DNA of 64,000 bases from Helicovermis profundi (lineage in GTDB: Bacteria; Bacillota; Clostridia; Peptostreptococcales; Acidaminobacteraceae), in NCBI RefSeq assembly GCF_033097505.1, contig NZ_AP028654.1, positions 264,001-328,000 on the forward strand, in the 5' to 3' direction. Of the stretch, positions 38,502-48,236 are shown in pieces. Each line of letters opens with the position of its first letter. The stretch's first letter is position 1. Under the pieces are notes generated by a model. The model made no database searches and was not told where the DNA came from. It saw only the letters and a program-made list of their open reading frames with translations. Both the position numbers and the translations under genes were made by a program.

Positions 38502-39962
38502 ATGAATGTAAATAAAAGAAAAACAAATCATTATTCAAAGTTTTTTAATAATTATAGGCAAAGCATAAGACTCAAAATACTAGTGATTGTATTTTTTTGC
38601 CTAATTGTAGGAGTAGTGTCCTATAGCTTTTTCTATGATTTAGTAGACAATATTACTACAGTTCCAATAGTTGATTATGTTGAAAGTATTAACAATATTG
38701 AAATGCTTGCTGTAAATACCTTTAATAAATTAGAAGATCAAGATTTTAATAGCTTCAATAAAGAAAAATTATTTAATGAGATAAAAAAATTATTAGTAAA
38801 ACGACCGGAGCTTCCATTAATAGAAATTGTAGATATTTCTGGTAAAGTTATTATTTCAACGGATCCATATGAAACAAATAAATATATTAATATTGGAGAT
38901 GTAATAGATAAAGTTAATTCGCAAAATAAAGCGGAATTTGATGAAAATGATTACACTGTTATGAAAACCTTAAAGTATGATGGAAAACTTGCTTATTATA
39001 TTTATTCCGAAGTACCGGAAGGTAAAATTATTAAGATAAGTAATTCGGATAGTTTTATTCCGCTGATACTTAGTTTTTTAGTATCAATTGCTTTGTTTTT
39101 TTATTTAACAAATAAAAAAATGAAATATTTACTTAAAATAACTGAAGGAATTGAATATATATCTTCTGGAGATTTAGAATATAAAATTCCTGTACATGGT
39201 AAAGACGAACTTGCTAAGCTTGCTAGACGAGTTAATTTAATGAGTAAAAATTTAAAACAAAAGATTGAACTTGAAAGAAAGGCAGAAAATACTAAAAATG
39301 AACTTATAACTAATATATCTCATGATCTTAAAACTCCTTTAACGTCTGTTATAGGATATATTACCCTTATAAAGGACAAGAAATATACTACTAGTGAGGA
39401 ATTTGATGAATACGTTGATATTGTTTATAATAAATCAGAAAGATTAAAAAAACTTATTGCCGATTTATTCGATTTTACAAAACTTTCTAATGTAGGCTTT
39501 AAATTAGAACTTGAAAAGATAAGTATTTTTGAACTAGTTGATCAGATTGTAGAAGAGTATAAAGATCTTTTTGAAAAACAGGAATTGAAGTTAAAAGTTA
39601 CAGTTGAAGATATAAAAAAAGAGATTTATGCAGACCCAGTAAAAATAGTTAGGATGTTTGATAATTTAATTAGTAATGCTCTTAAATATAGTAATCCAAA
39701 TTCGCTTGTTGAAATATGCGCAAAAGACAGTGAAGAAAATTTTATATTTTATGTTATAAATGATTCCCTAAATATGGATGAAGATAAAACTAATAAGATT
39801 TTTGATAGATTTTATAAAGTTGATGAGTCAAGAAATTCATCTAATCAAGGAAGTGGTCTTGGACTTGCAATAACTAAAAGTATTGTTAAACTTCATAATG
39901 GAGAAATAAAAGCTTTTTATAATGATGGAAAAATAAAAGTTATGATAAAGCTTCCATACTAA
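38502..39962 (+). CDS. VanS-like sensor histidine kinase
   Basis: 486 residues. TM1 at ~25-47, a ~140-residue extracytoplasmic domain, TM2 at ~185-205, HAMP, then DHp with phospho-acceptor His274 in ISHDLKTPL, N-box NLISNALKYS and catalytic GSGLGLA. Partner of the regulator just upstream (short spacing). ATG at 38502 lies 4 bp after the regulator's stop with weak ribosome site, suggesting coupled translation. Confidence 0.93.
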   Translation: MNVNKRKTNHYSKFFNNYRQSIRLKILVIVFFCLIVGVVSYSFFYDLVDNITTVPIVDYVESINNIEMLAVNTFNKLEDQDFNSFNKEKLFNEIKKLLVKRPELPLIEIVDISGKVIISTDPYETNKYINIGDVIDKVNSQNKAEFDENDYTVMKTLKYDGKLAYYIYSEVPEGKIIKISNSDSFIPLILSFLVSIALFFYLTNKKMKYLLKITEGIEYISSGDLEYKIPVHGKDELAKLARRVNLMSKNLKQKIELERKAENTKNELITNISHDLKTPLTSVIGYITLIKDKKYTTSEEFDEYVDIVYNKSERLKKLIADLFDFTKLSNVGFKLELEKISIFELVDQIVEEYKDLFEKQELKLKVTVEDIKKEIYADPVKIVRMFDNLISNALKYSNPNSLVEICAKDSEENFIFYVINDSLNMDEDKTNKIFDRFYKVDESRNSSNQGSGLGLAITKSIVKLHNGEIKAFYNDGKIKVMIKLPY

Positions 39963-39972
39963 TAAAAAAAGT

Positions 39973-40010
39973 TAATACATTAGTCACTTGACTAATGTAT
40001 AATTTTTTTT
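39973..40010 (+). terminator. Intrinsic terminator after the two-component pair
   Basis: Perfect 11-bp stem ATACATTAGTC / GACTAATGTAT with four-base loop, then AATTTTTTTT. Confidence 0.92.
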
Positions 40011-40113
40011 ATATACTTATTTTGTAAATATAATTGGATTGATTTAGCTTGCAAATAATGAAAAATACCCTATATAGATCTAATATAATTTAATAAAATA
40101 TGGAGATGAGAAT

Positions 40114-41271
40114 ATGCTATTAATAAAAAACGGAAAAATAATTACTATGGAAGGTGAAATTTTAGAAAAAGCTTCATTACTTATTGAAGATGGTAAAATT
40201 AAAGAAATTGGACTTAATATTTCTGAGGAAGATGCTAAAGAAGTAATTGATGCAAGTGGAAAGTTAGTACTTCCAGGCTTTGTAGAGGCACATTGTCATC
40301 TAGGAATGTGGGAAGATGCAATAGGATTTGAAGGCGCAGATGGCAATGAAATGACGAATCCAATAACTCCAGAGCTTAGAGCAATAGATGCTATAAATCC
40401 TATGGATAGAACTTTTGAAGAAGCTTTAGAAGGTGGAGTAACTTCATGTGCAACAGGTCCTGGTAGTGCAAATGTTATTGGTGGACAATTTGCTGCTATT
40501 AAAACTTACGGAAAAAGAATTGATGATATGATAATAAAAGCACCACTTGCAATGAAATGTGCCTTTGGTGAAAATCCTAAAAGAGTTTATTCAGATAAAA
40601 AAACGTCGCCAAACACTAGGATGGCAATTGCATCTGAACTAAGAAATACTTTATTTAAGGCTTTTGAGTACAGAGATAAACTTGAAGAAGGTAAGAAAGA
40701 TAGTTCTAAAAAACCAGGATTTGATTTTAAAATGCATTCTTTACTTCCTCTTGTAAATGGTGAAATACCTTTAAAAGCACATGCTCATAGAGCTGACGAT
40801 ATATTAACTTCTATAAGAATTGCAAAGGAATTTAATCTTGGATTAACTTTAGATCATTGCACGGAAGGTCACCTTATTGCTGATGAATTAGTTAAAGAAG
40901 GTTATAATGCAATTGTAGGACCTTCATTTGGGGATAGAAGTAAATTTGAACTTAAAAATTTAACTTTTGATACTCCAAGTATTTTATCTAAAGCAGGAGT
41001 TAAAATAGCAATAATGACGGATTCTCCAGTAGTACCACTTCAATATTTACCACTTTTAGCGTCCCTTGCAGTAAAGAATGGTCTTGATGAAATGGAAGCG
41101 CTTAAAGCTATCACAATAAATGCGGCTCAGATAATTGGAATAGACGATAAAGTTGGTAGTTTAAAGGTAGGAAAAGATGCAGATGTTGTAATATGGGATA
41201 ATCATCCATTTGATATTATGTCAAGTGTAGAATACACAATAATAAATGGGAAAATTGTATATAATAAATAG
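40114..41271 (+). CDS. Metal-dependent amidohydrolase
   Basis: 385 residues of the imidazolonepropionase-like amidohydrolase group. Metal ligands are seen as HCH in FVEAHCHLG (~residues 61-63), conserved His residues in KAHAHRADD and LDHCTEGHL, and the final Asp in MTDSPVVP. The C-terminal beta-sandwich strand GKDADVVIWDNHPFD is typical. Substrate unknown; a deaminase/dipeptidase role cannot be separated. Own promoter region, RBS GGAGATG. Confidence 0.88.
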   Translation: MLLIKNGKIITMEGEILEKASLLIEDGKIKEIGLNISEEDAKEVIDASGKLVLPGFVEAHCHLGMWEDAIGFEGADGNEMTNPITPELRAIDAINPMDRTFEEALEGGVTSCATGPGSANVIGGQFAAIKTYGKRIDDMIIKAPLAMKCAFGENPKRVYSDKKTSPNTRMAIASELRNTLFKAFEYRDKLEEGKKDSSKKPGFDFKMHSLLPLVNGEIPLKAHAHRADDILTSIRIAKEFNLGLTLDHCTEGHLIADELVKEGYNAIVGPSFGDRSKFELKNLTFDTPSILSKAGVKIAIMTDSPVVPLQYLPLLASLAVKNGLDEMEALKAITINAAQIIGIDDKVGSLKVGKDADVVIWDNHPFDIMSSVEYTIINGKIVYNK

Positions 41272-41300
41272 TAGAAAATATAAGTGAGTGAGAGGTGTTT

Positions 41301-42002
41301 ATGAACGATTTTGTTAGAGAAAAAAGCGATTATGAAATTGAAGGTTTACAAAGAAGTTTTATAAATAAGGTATTTTTATGGATGGCAATTGCATTATCTT
41401 TTACGGGAGTGGTTTCACTATATACAGTTAATTCTCCCTGGCTATTAAGATTTATTTTTAGTAGTAATATAACTTTTTCTGCACTTATAGGGCTTGAATT
41501 TTTTGCAGTATGGAAACTTACAAGAAGTTTAAGTACAATGAGTGCAGCAAAAGCATCAATAGGTTTGGTTTTATACTCTGTTTTAAATGGATTAACTTTA
41601 TCATCTATTTTTTTAATGTATACGTCTAGTTCTATTGCTATGGTATTATTTATTTCAGCTGGAATGTTTGGATCAATGTTTATGATAGGTATGACAATAA
41701 AAGCAGATTTAAGTAAGATGAGATCAATTTTATTTATGGGCTTGATTGGTATAATATTGGCATCAGTTGCTAATATTTTTATGAGAAGTTCTTTTATGTA
41801 TACAGCTATTTCTTATATTGGAGTACTTATATTTTGTGGTTTAACTATGTATGATGCATCTAAACTTAAAGCAATTAGCTTAAGAGGTATAAATAATGAC
41901 GAATTAATGCAAAAATACGTCATTGCAGGTGCACTTATGCTATATTTAGATTTTATTAATTTGTTTTTATTTTTATTAAGAATCATGGGTAGAAGAAAAT
42001 AG
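41301..42002 (+). CDS. Bax inhibitor-1 family membrane protein
   Basis: 233 residues with seven hydrophobic segments and the family signature near the C-terminus (YDASKLKAISLRG, then YLDFINLFLFLLRI). Bacterial members (YetJ/YbhL) are calcium-leak channels or have unknown roles. ATG at 41301 follows AGAGGTGTTT. It is cotranscribed with the amidohydrolase or weakly independent. Confidence 0.88.
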   Translation: MNDFVREKSDYEIEGLQRSFINKVFLWMAIALSFTGVVSLYTVNSPWLLRFIFSSNITFSALIGLEFFAVWKLTRSLSTMSAAKASIGLVLYSVLNGLTLSSIFLMYTSSSIAMVLFISAGMFGSMFMIGMTIKADLSKMRSILFMGLIGIILASVANIFMRSSFMYTAISYIGVLIFCGLTMYDASKLKAISLRGINNDELMQKYVIAGALMLYLDFINLFLFLLRIMGRRK

Positions 42003-42034
42003 TAATAGTTAATATAAATATATGAGAATTAAAT

Positions 42035-42103
42035 AAAAAATAATCAATAGAATTTATTTAGTAAATACAGTTATTAAGTAAAATTTCATTGGTTATTTTT
42101 TAT
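42035..42103 (+). terminator. Probable long-loop terminator
   Basis: AAAAAATAATCAAT at the left pairs with ATTGGTTATTTTTT at the right (one G-U), around a ~38-base AT-rich loop with further internal pairing GAATTT/AAATTT. Confidence 0.6.
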
Positions 42104-42264
42104 TATATTCTAATGAAATGTTAATGAAACTTTTTTATCGTAGTATATAATATAAGAGGATTAGTATTTATAATATAAATTTAGTATACTTATCTAGTGA
42201 ATGAATTTTAAATTTTGAGATTATAGAACATAATGTAAATATAAAACTGTTTTGAGGTGTTAAA

Positions 42265-42774
42265 GTGATAAAGATAATTACTGCTAGAGAAAAAGAAACA
42301 TTTACTTTAGGTAGATGCATTGCAAAGGTATTAGAAAAGGGCGATATTGTTTGTTTAACTGGAGATCTTGGAGCCGGAAAAACAACAATTTCAAAATCTA
42401 TTGCTAAAGAAATAGGAATAGACGAATATATAACGAGTCCAACCTTTACAATCGTAAATGAATATGAAGGTAAAGTTAAATTAAACCACTTTGATGTATA
42501 CAGAATTTCTGATGTGGAAGAAATGTATGAAATCGGATATGAAGAATATTTTTTTTCAGATGCAATAAATATAATTGAATGGGCAAATTTAGTTGAAGAA
42601 ATAATTCCAGAGAATAATATTTGGATTGATATAAGACTAGGTGAAGATTATAATCATAGAGTTTTTACAATAAAAAGCGGAAATTCTTTTGTGAAGGAAA
42701 AAGTTAATAAAATTCAAAACTTATGGAATGAATATAAAAATATGGAGGAAAGTAATGAAAATATTGTCTATTGA
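42265..42774 (+). CDS. tsaE: tRNA t6A synthesis ATPase TsaE
   Basis: Part of the TsaBDE complex that puts threonylcarbamoyl on A37 of ANN-decoding tRNAs. Walker A GDLGAGKTT, conserved TSPTF and FDVYRI, IIEWAN. 169 residues. GTG start with TTGAGGTGTT. Its 3' end overlaps tsaB, the usual arrangement. Confidence 0.95.
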   Translation: MIKIITAREKETFTLGRCIAKVLEKGDIVCLTGDLGAGKTTISKSIAKEIGIDEYITSPTFTIVNEYEGKVKLNHFDVYRISDVEEMYEIGYEEYFFSDAINIIEWANLVEEIIPENNIWIDIRLGEDYNHRVFTIKSGNSFVKEKVNKIQNLWNEYKNMEESNENIVY

Positions 42775-43462
42775 TACATCAAGTATAATAGCAAGTGCAT
42801 CTCTACTTGAAAACGATAAAATTATTGGAGAAATATCGATAAATAATCCAAAAACTCATTCTCAAAAATTAATGAGTATGATTAAAACATTGTTTGAATT
42901 AAGTGATATGAAAATCGAAAATGTTGATAGAATTGTTGTAGCAAATGGACCAGGCTCTTTTACAGGACTTAGAATTGGAATATCAACAGCTAAAGGATTG
43001 GCACATCCTCATAATATTAAAATTGCAGAAGTTTCTGCACTAAAAGGAATGGCATATAATATGGTTGATTTTGATGGAATAATATGCCCTATGATAGATG
43101 CAAGGCGAAATCAGATATATACTGCTATATATAGTTCTGAAAAAGATGGTCTTAAAAATGTTTTTGAAGATAAGTGTATATTGATTGATGAACTTATTGA
43201 ATTGTTAAAAAAAGGACATAAAAAGATTGCTTTTTTAGGTGATGGTGTTAATTCTCATAAAGAAATAATAAAAGAAAATTTTGGTGATAATGCTATTTTT
43301 GTGAATGAAAATAACAAGTATCAACGCGCGAGTTCACTTGCCATAGCTTTTATTAAGGAAGGTATTGTTAGTAAAAAATATGACGAAGTATCAGCAATTT
43401 ATTTAAGAAAAACTGAAGCTGAGACAAAATATGAACAAAATTTAACAAATAAAACACTTTAA
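42755..43462 (+). CDS. tsaB: tRNA t6A synthesis protein TsaB
   Basis: Actin-fold scaffold partner of TsaD. 235 residues beginning MKILSIDTSSIIASASLL, with GPGSFTGLRIGISTAKGLA and MIDARRNQIYTA. ATG at 42755 has ATGGAGGAAAG. Overlaps tsaE by 20 bp. tsaD itself lies 5 kb downstream rather than next to it. Confidence 0.94.
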   Translation: MKILSIDTSSIIASASLLENDKIIGEISINNPKTHSQKLMSMIKTLFELSDMKIENVDRIVVANGPGSFTGLRIGISTAKGLAHPHNIKIAEVSALKGMAYNMVDFDGIICPMIDARRNQIYTAIYSSEKDGLKNVFEDKCILIDELIELLKKGHKKIAFLGDGVNSHKEIIKENFGDNAIFVNENNKYQRASSLAIAFIKEGIVSKKYDEVSAIYLRKTEAETKYEQNLTNKTL

Positions 43463-43503
43463 GTATAAGTGTTTGTAATAATATTTCATAAGGGGACAAG
43501 GAA

Positions 43504-43953
43504 ATGTCTAATATTGCTTTTAGAAAAATGAGAATTTCAGATATAGATATGGTATATCAATTAGAAGTTGAAAGTTTTTCAGTACCTTGGGGAGCAGAAA
43601 CATTTGTTAGAGAATTAACAGAGAATAAATTAGCACATTATTATGTACTCCTTGATAATGATGAGGTTATTGGTTATGGCGGTATGTGGTTTATTGTTGA
43701 TGAGGCACATATAACCAATATTGCTGTTAGAAAAAAAAGAAGAGGCTATGGATATGGGAAAAAAATAACAAGTTCTTTAATAGATGTTGCAAAAGAAAGT
43801 AATATGTTTAGAATTACTTTAGAAGTTAGAGAAAGTAATTCTATTGCAATAGGTTTATATGAAAAACTAGGTTTTATTTCAGTTGGAATTAGACCTAATT
43901 ATTATCAAGATAATAAAGAAAATGCAGTTATTATGTGGAAAGAGTTATTGTAA
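43504..43953 (+). CDS. rimI: Ribosomal-protein S18 N-acetyltransferase RimI
   Basis: GNAT acetyltransferase of 149 residues. Acetyl-CoA loop VRKKRRGYGYGK, N-terminal MRISDIDMVYQLEVESFSVPW and C-terminal LEVRESNSIAIGLYEKLGF typical of RimI. Follows tsaB in the common tsaE-tsaB-rimI order; RBS AAGGGGAC. Confidence 0.92.
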   Translation: MSNIAFRKMRISDIDMVYQLEVESFSVPWGAETFVRELTENKLAHYYVLLDNDEVIGYGGMWFIVDEAHITNIAVRKKRRGYGYGKKITSSLIDVAKESNMFRITLEVRESNSIAIGLYEKLGFISVGIRPNYYQDNKENAVIMWKELL

Positions 43954-43978
43954 GATTTACAAAAAGGAGGAAATAAAA

Positions 43979-45241
43979 TTGACTAATGGTAAAAAATCTC
44001 GTAAGAATATTTTGATCGGAGTACTAATTGCAGCAGCTATTGTAGGATTTTTTGTTTTTGCGATAGTAAAAAGTAAAAATGGAGATTCTTCTATTGATGG
44101 TATTGTGTCTGTTAAAAAAGTAGTAAAACAAGACGTTGATTCAACAGTATTTACAAATGGAGTAGTTGTTGCAAAAGATTCTAGAACTCTTTATAGTGAT
44201 TTGTCTGGTAAAATTACTAGTATTATAGGAAAAAAAGGTGATTGGGTAAAAAAGGGTGATATTCTTATAAAACTAGATTCAACAGATATTGAAAGAAATA
44301 TTGAAGAGGCAAAAATTGCTCTTGAGATATCTAAAGAATCTCTTAGAGAATTAAATAAAAGTGGCAAAAGTAATTTTGATATTGCACTTAGAAATACTGA
44401 AAATGATCTTGAAGATGCAAAAAGAAACTATAATGACAATAAAAAACTCTATGAATCTGGTGCTATTAGTACAGCTGAATTAAATGCTGTTAAAAGCATT
44501 TATGAGAAAGCTAAAAATAATTATGCTTCAACTTTAAGAGAATACAAAGGGTATGGAAATGAATCAAAGATTAAAATTCAACAATTAAATATAAAATCAA
44601 ATGAAATTAATTTAGAAAAATTAAATGAAATGCTTGAAAAAACGTATATTAAGGCTCCAATTGACGGGACTATAGTTGAGTTAAAATTGAAAGAATTTGA
44701 TAATATAAGCCAAGGTACTCCATTATTAAAAATTGAAGATACTAAAGATTTAGTTGTAAAAACTAATATAAGCGAATATGATATTAATTCAATAAAACTT
44801 GGTCAAAAAGTTGTAGTGAAGAGTGACGGAACTTTAAAGGAATATAGTGGTAAAGTAAGCGAAATTTCTCCTAGCGCACAGTCGATTTCTAATGGACAGG
44901 GTTATGAAACAATTGTTCCTATTGAAATATCAATAGTTGGTGATATAAAAGGGCTAAAACCTAACTTTTCATCAAACGTAGAAATTAATACTGCGTTTGA
45001 AAAGGAAGCAAAAGTTATTCCTTATGAATCTATTTATACTTCAAAAGAAGGCGAAAAATATGTTTTTGTTGTAAATACAGAAGACACTCTATCTAAAAAA
45101 ATGGTAAAACTCGGTATATCAGGGGATTTAGTTGTTCAAGTACTTAATAAAGATATTAATGAAGGAGATAAAATTGTGCTTAATCCTACAGATTCTTTGA
45201 AAGAAGGTAGCAAAGTTAAAGTTAGTGAGGCGATGAACTAA
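43979..45241 (+). CDS. MacA-like periplasmic-adaptor (HlyD) subunit
   Basis: 420 residues. N-terminal membrane anchor (~10-30), barrel-sandwich/lipoyl halves (GKITSIIGKKGDWVKKGDILIKLD and YIKAPIDGTIVEL), a coiled-coil hairpin between them (~95-200) and a beta-barrel (VKTNISEYDINSIKLGQKV). The start is a TTG preceded by AAAGGAGGAAAT eight bases upstream; the longer frame overlaps rimI and has no site. Partner of the next two genes. Confidence 0.9.
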   Translation: MTNGKKSRKNILIGVLIAAAIVGFFVFAIVKSKNGDSSIDGIVSVKKVVKQDVDSTVFTNGVVVAKDSRTLYSDLSGKITSIIGKKGDWVKKGDILIKLDSTDIERNIEEAKIALEISKESLRELNKSGKSNFDIALRNTENDLEDAKRNYNDNKKLYESGAISTAELNAVKSIYEKAKNNYASTLREYKGYGNESKIKIQQLNIKSNEINLEKLNEMLEKTYIKAPIDGTIVELKLKEFDNISQGTPLLKIEDTKDLVVKTNISEYDINSIKLGQKVVVKSDGTLKEYSGKVSEISPSAQSISNGQGYETIVPIEISIVGDIKGLKPNFSSNVEINTAFEKEAKVIPYESIYTSKEGEKYVFVVNTEDTLSKKMVKLGISGDLVVQVLNKDINEGDKIVLNPTDSLKEGSKVKVSEAMN

Positions 45242-45936
45242 TGATTAGGATAAACGAGCTTTGGAAGATATATGATACTGGAAAGATTAAGGTTCCAGCT
45301 CTTCGTGGAATTGATTTAACAATCGAGAAAGGTGATTTTATTGCAATAATAGGAGCTTCAGGTTCTGGAAAATCAACACTTATGAATATTTTAGGATGTC
45401 TTGATAGACCAACTAAAGGAAAATACGTTTTGGATGATGTTCAAACAGAAACTCTAAAAGACGAAGAATTTGCTCAAATAAGAAACAAAAAAATAGGTTT
45501 TGTTTTTCAATCGTTTAATTTAATTTCGAGAACGAGTGCACTTAAAAATGTTGAACTTCCACTTATATATGGGAAAGTGGATTCAAAAAAGAGACATGAA
45601 TTGTCTAAAAAAGCTCTTGAAAGAGTAGGACTTCTTGATAGAATTGATCATAAACCAAATGAACTTTCAGGTGGACAAAAGCAAAGAGTTGCAATAGCAA
45701 GGGCTTTAGTTAGTAATCCTTCAATAATTTTAGCTGATGAACCCACAGGTAATCTTGATTCAAAATCTACAGAAGAAATAATAAGGATTTTTAAAGATTT
45801 AAATAATGAAGGTGCAACTATTATTATTGTTACACATGAACATGAAATAGCTGATCAGGCTAAAAGGATAGTTACATTTAGAGATGGAAATATTATTTCT
45901 GATGAAAGAAAAATTGATATTTTAGAAAAAATATAG
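45241..45936 (+). CDS. MacB/LolD-like ABC transporter ATPase
   Basis: 231 residues. Walker A GASGSGKST, Q-loop FQSFNLI, signature LSGGQKQRVAIARAL, Walker B IILADEPTGNLDS, H-loop VTHEH. The PTGNLD tail is typical for the MacB/LolD type. ATG overlaps the stop of the adaptor (TAATG), and the permease follows by 12 bp. Confidence 0.95.
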   Translation: MIRINELWKIYDTGKIKVPALRGIDLTIEKGDFIAIIGASGSGKSTLMNILGCLDRPTKGKYVLDDVQTETLKDEEFAQIRNKKIGFVFQSFNLISRTSALKNVELPLIYGKVDSKKRHELSKKALERVGLLDRIDHKPNELSGGQKQRVAIARALVSNPSIILADEPTGNLDSKSTEEIIRIFKDLNNEGATIIIVTHEHEIADQAKRIVTFRDGNIISDERKIDILEKI

Positions 45937-45948
45937 GAGGAATATCTT

Positions 45949-47172
45949 GTGAATTTTTTTGAAAGTTTTGCTATTGCAATAAATGCAATAAGAATTAATA
46001 AAATGAGATCTCTTCTAACTATGTTTGGGATAATTATTGGAATCTCTTCTGTAATTGCAGTGGTTGCTCTTGGTAATGGAACAGAAGCAGCTATTGGAAA
46101 AGAATTTGAAAGTATAGGTGTAAAGAGGATATATATAACTACGGACTGGGATAAAGATATTTTAACCAAAGATTATATGAATCATGAAGATGTCAATGTA
46201 ATAAAGAATGCACTTAAAAAAGATATTAAAGCAAGTTCAGTTTCCATTAATTTTAATGGCAGTGTTAACAATAAAACTACAAAAAAAGAAGTTAATGTAT
46301 CAGCCAATGGAGTCTCTAGTAACTATCAAAAAATTGAAAATTTAAAAATTGTTAAGGGTAGATTTATAATTGAATCTGATATTAACTCGAAAAGATTTAC
46401 TACAATTGTAGATGAGGGTCTTGCAAAGCAGATATTTGGTAGGACGGATGTAATTGGCGAAAAGCTTGTAGTGAAAAAAGGAACATCAAATTTAACATTT
46501 GTAATTGTAGGTGTTTATGAAGAGCCAAAATCAATGTTTAGTAATGCGTTTGGATATTCTCCGCCTAAAAATATTTATGTTCCATTTACCACTGTTGAAA
46601 AAGTATTAGGAATTGGCGATAGAGTTTATGGAATAGATATTAATTTGAATAAAGATGCTAAAGTTAAAGAAGTTATAAGTAATATAACGAATCTACTTGA
46701 GAGAAGACATAAAGTGATTGGTTCAGACAAATATAAAGGTTATTCGGCAGAACAAAATCTTGAATCCATTAGCAAAGTGTTAGGAATTCTAACTGCAGTT
46801 GTTGGTGCAATAGCAGCAATTTCATTATTAGTTGGTGGAATAGGTGTAATGAATATTATGCTAGTTTCTGTTACAGAACGAACTAGAGAGATTGGTATTA
46901 GAAAAGCACTAGGGGCTAGACATAAAGATATTTTAACTCAGTTCCTTGTAGAAGCTGTGATTATTTCAGCTATAGGTGGCATTATAGGTACATTGCTTGG
47001 AATATTGTTTTCTCATATTTTGTCGTCGTTTGTTAAAGTTCCACCGTCGACAGATATTAAGACTGTAGCTATAGCATGGTTGTTCTCTGCGGGAGTTGGA
47101 ATAATATTTGGATTATATCCGGCAAATAAGGCTTCAAAATTGGATCCAATAGACGCTTTACGTTATGAATAA
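45949..47172 (+). CDS. MacB-like ABC transporter permease
   Basis: 407 residues. One N-terminal TM (~18-43), a large extracytoplasmic MacB-core domain, then three C-terminal TMs with the FtsX signature (GGIGVMNIMLVSVTERTREIGIRKALGA). GTG start preceded by ATAGGAGGAAT. The three-gene set is a Gram-positive exporter of peptides or antibiotics; substrate unknown. Confidence 0.93.
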   Translation: MNFFESFAIAINAIRINKMRSLLTMFGIIIGISSVIAVVALGNGTEAAIGKEFESIGVKRIYITTDWDKDILTKDYMNHEDVNVIKNALKKDIKASSVSINFNGSVNNKTTKKEVNVSANGVSSNYQKIENLKIVKGRFIIESDINSKRFTTIVDEGLAKQIFGRTDVIGEKLVVKKGTSNLTFVIVGVYEEPKSMFSNAFGYSPPKNIYVPFTTVEKVLGIGDRVYGIDINLNKDAKVKEVISNITNLLERRHKVIGSDKYKGYSAEQNLESISKVLGILTAVVGAIAAISLLVGGIGVMNIMLVSVTERTREIGIRKALGARHKDILTQFLVEAVIISAIGGIIGTLLGILFSHILSSFVKVPPSTDIKTVAIAWLFSAGVGIIFGLYPANKASKLDPIDALRYE

Positions 47173-47185
47173 AAAAATATAAATA

Positions 47186-47214
47186 TTGACAAAATCTAAA
47201 CAAAGCAATATAAT
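47186..47214 (+). promoter_or_regulatory. Consensus sigma-A promoter for the Yip1 gene
   Basis: TTGACA at 47186-47191 and TATAAT at 47209-47214 with 17 bp between; both are perfect. Confidence 0.87.
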
Positions 47215-47254
47215 GTACAAGAAGCAAATAAAAAAATGTTAATGGAGGTATAAA

Positions 47255-48025
47255 ATGGATTTGGAGAAAGATACTAGTGAAGTGAATAACGATATGGATT
47301 TTATTGAGATACCAGAAGAAGTTTTAGAAGAATTTAAAGAGGAAAATTTGCAGCCAAAGTTAAATATATTTGCTAGAATGGCTAAAATAATAACTTCGCC
47401 AAATGAAGTTATGGAAGATGTAAATAGAAAAACATATGTATGGATATATATACTTATATTTGCTGTAATAGCAGGAGCTATGTATTTTTTACAAATTGAT
47501 GCATATAAAGATTTATTTTATAAGCAATTTGCAAAAAATCCAACAATTGATATGACTAATGCAGATGCAGTTGCTAAGATAATGAAAATATCTGTTATAA
47601 GTGGAGGCATAGGGTACTTATTATCTTTTGCAGTGATGGTTCCTTTATTTAAAGGTATAGTTTCTCACGTCTTAAGTATTTTTATGGGTTCAAAAGCTAA
47701 ACTAAGTAAAAGTATTGGTGTTGTAATGAATGCTTACACAATTGTAGTAATAGGTGAAGTTCTTAGAACTGCATTAGTTTTAGTTACAGGAACAATTACA
47801 TCTTCATTTTCACTTGCTATGATTTTACCAGCTTCTTCACAGCAAACAATTTTATATGCGTTCCTTGGAATGATTAGTCTATTTTCAATTTGGTATTTAT
47901 ATGTTTCTGTAAAAGGATTCAAAGTTGTTCATAAATTATCGACTGCAAAAGCTACTTTTGTGGTAGTTTCGCCATATGTATTATTATTTTTACTTTCAAT
48001 TATTCCAATTTTATTAAAAAAATAG
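47255..48025 (+). CDS. Yip1-domain membrane protein
   Basis: 256 residues. Acidic cytoplasmic N-terminus (~1-40), then KIITSPNEVMEDVNRK ahead of about five membrane helices, the Yip1 layout. Function in bacteria unknown. RBS GGAGGTA. The promoter is separate from the exporter operon. Confidence 0.8.
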   Translation: MDLEKDTSEVNNDMDFIEIPEEVLEEFKEENLQPKLNIFARMAKIITSPNEVMEDVNRKTYVWIYILIFAVIAGAMYFLQIDAYKDLFYKQFAKNPTIDMTNADAVAKIMKISVISGGIGYLLSFAVMVPLFKGIVSHVLSIFMGSKAKLSKSIGVVMNAYTIVVIGEVLRTALVLVTGTITSSFSLAMILPASSQQTILYAFLGMISLFSIWYLYVSVKGFKVVHKLSTAKATFVVVSPYVLLFLLSIIPILLKK

Positions 48026-48128
48026 TTGCTTGTATTAGAAGTAAAATAAATAAATTTCAGTATTTGCAATCTATTGCATATAATACTTGGTTTTGAGTGT
48101 TTAAAATTATTAAATTAAATTGTATTTT

Positions 48129-48165
48129 AGGATATTGATAGATAATTAATCAATATCCTTTTTTA
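48129..48165 (+). terminator. Intrinsic terminator after the Yip1 gene
   Basis: Perfect 11-bp stem AGGATATTGAT / ATCAATATCCT, then TTTTTTAT. Confidence 0.9.
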
Positions 48166-48236
48166 TAATTGCTAAATAAGATATAATACTGTTATTATTA
48201 GGATAAATAAAAATAACAATTAAGAAGGGATTAACA

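Noticed and set aside
43883..43978. Extended N-terminus of the MacA-like adaptor
   Set aside because: The extension overlaps rimI in another frame; AAAGGAGG sits right before the TTG at 43979.
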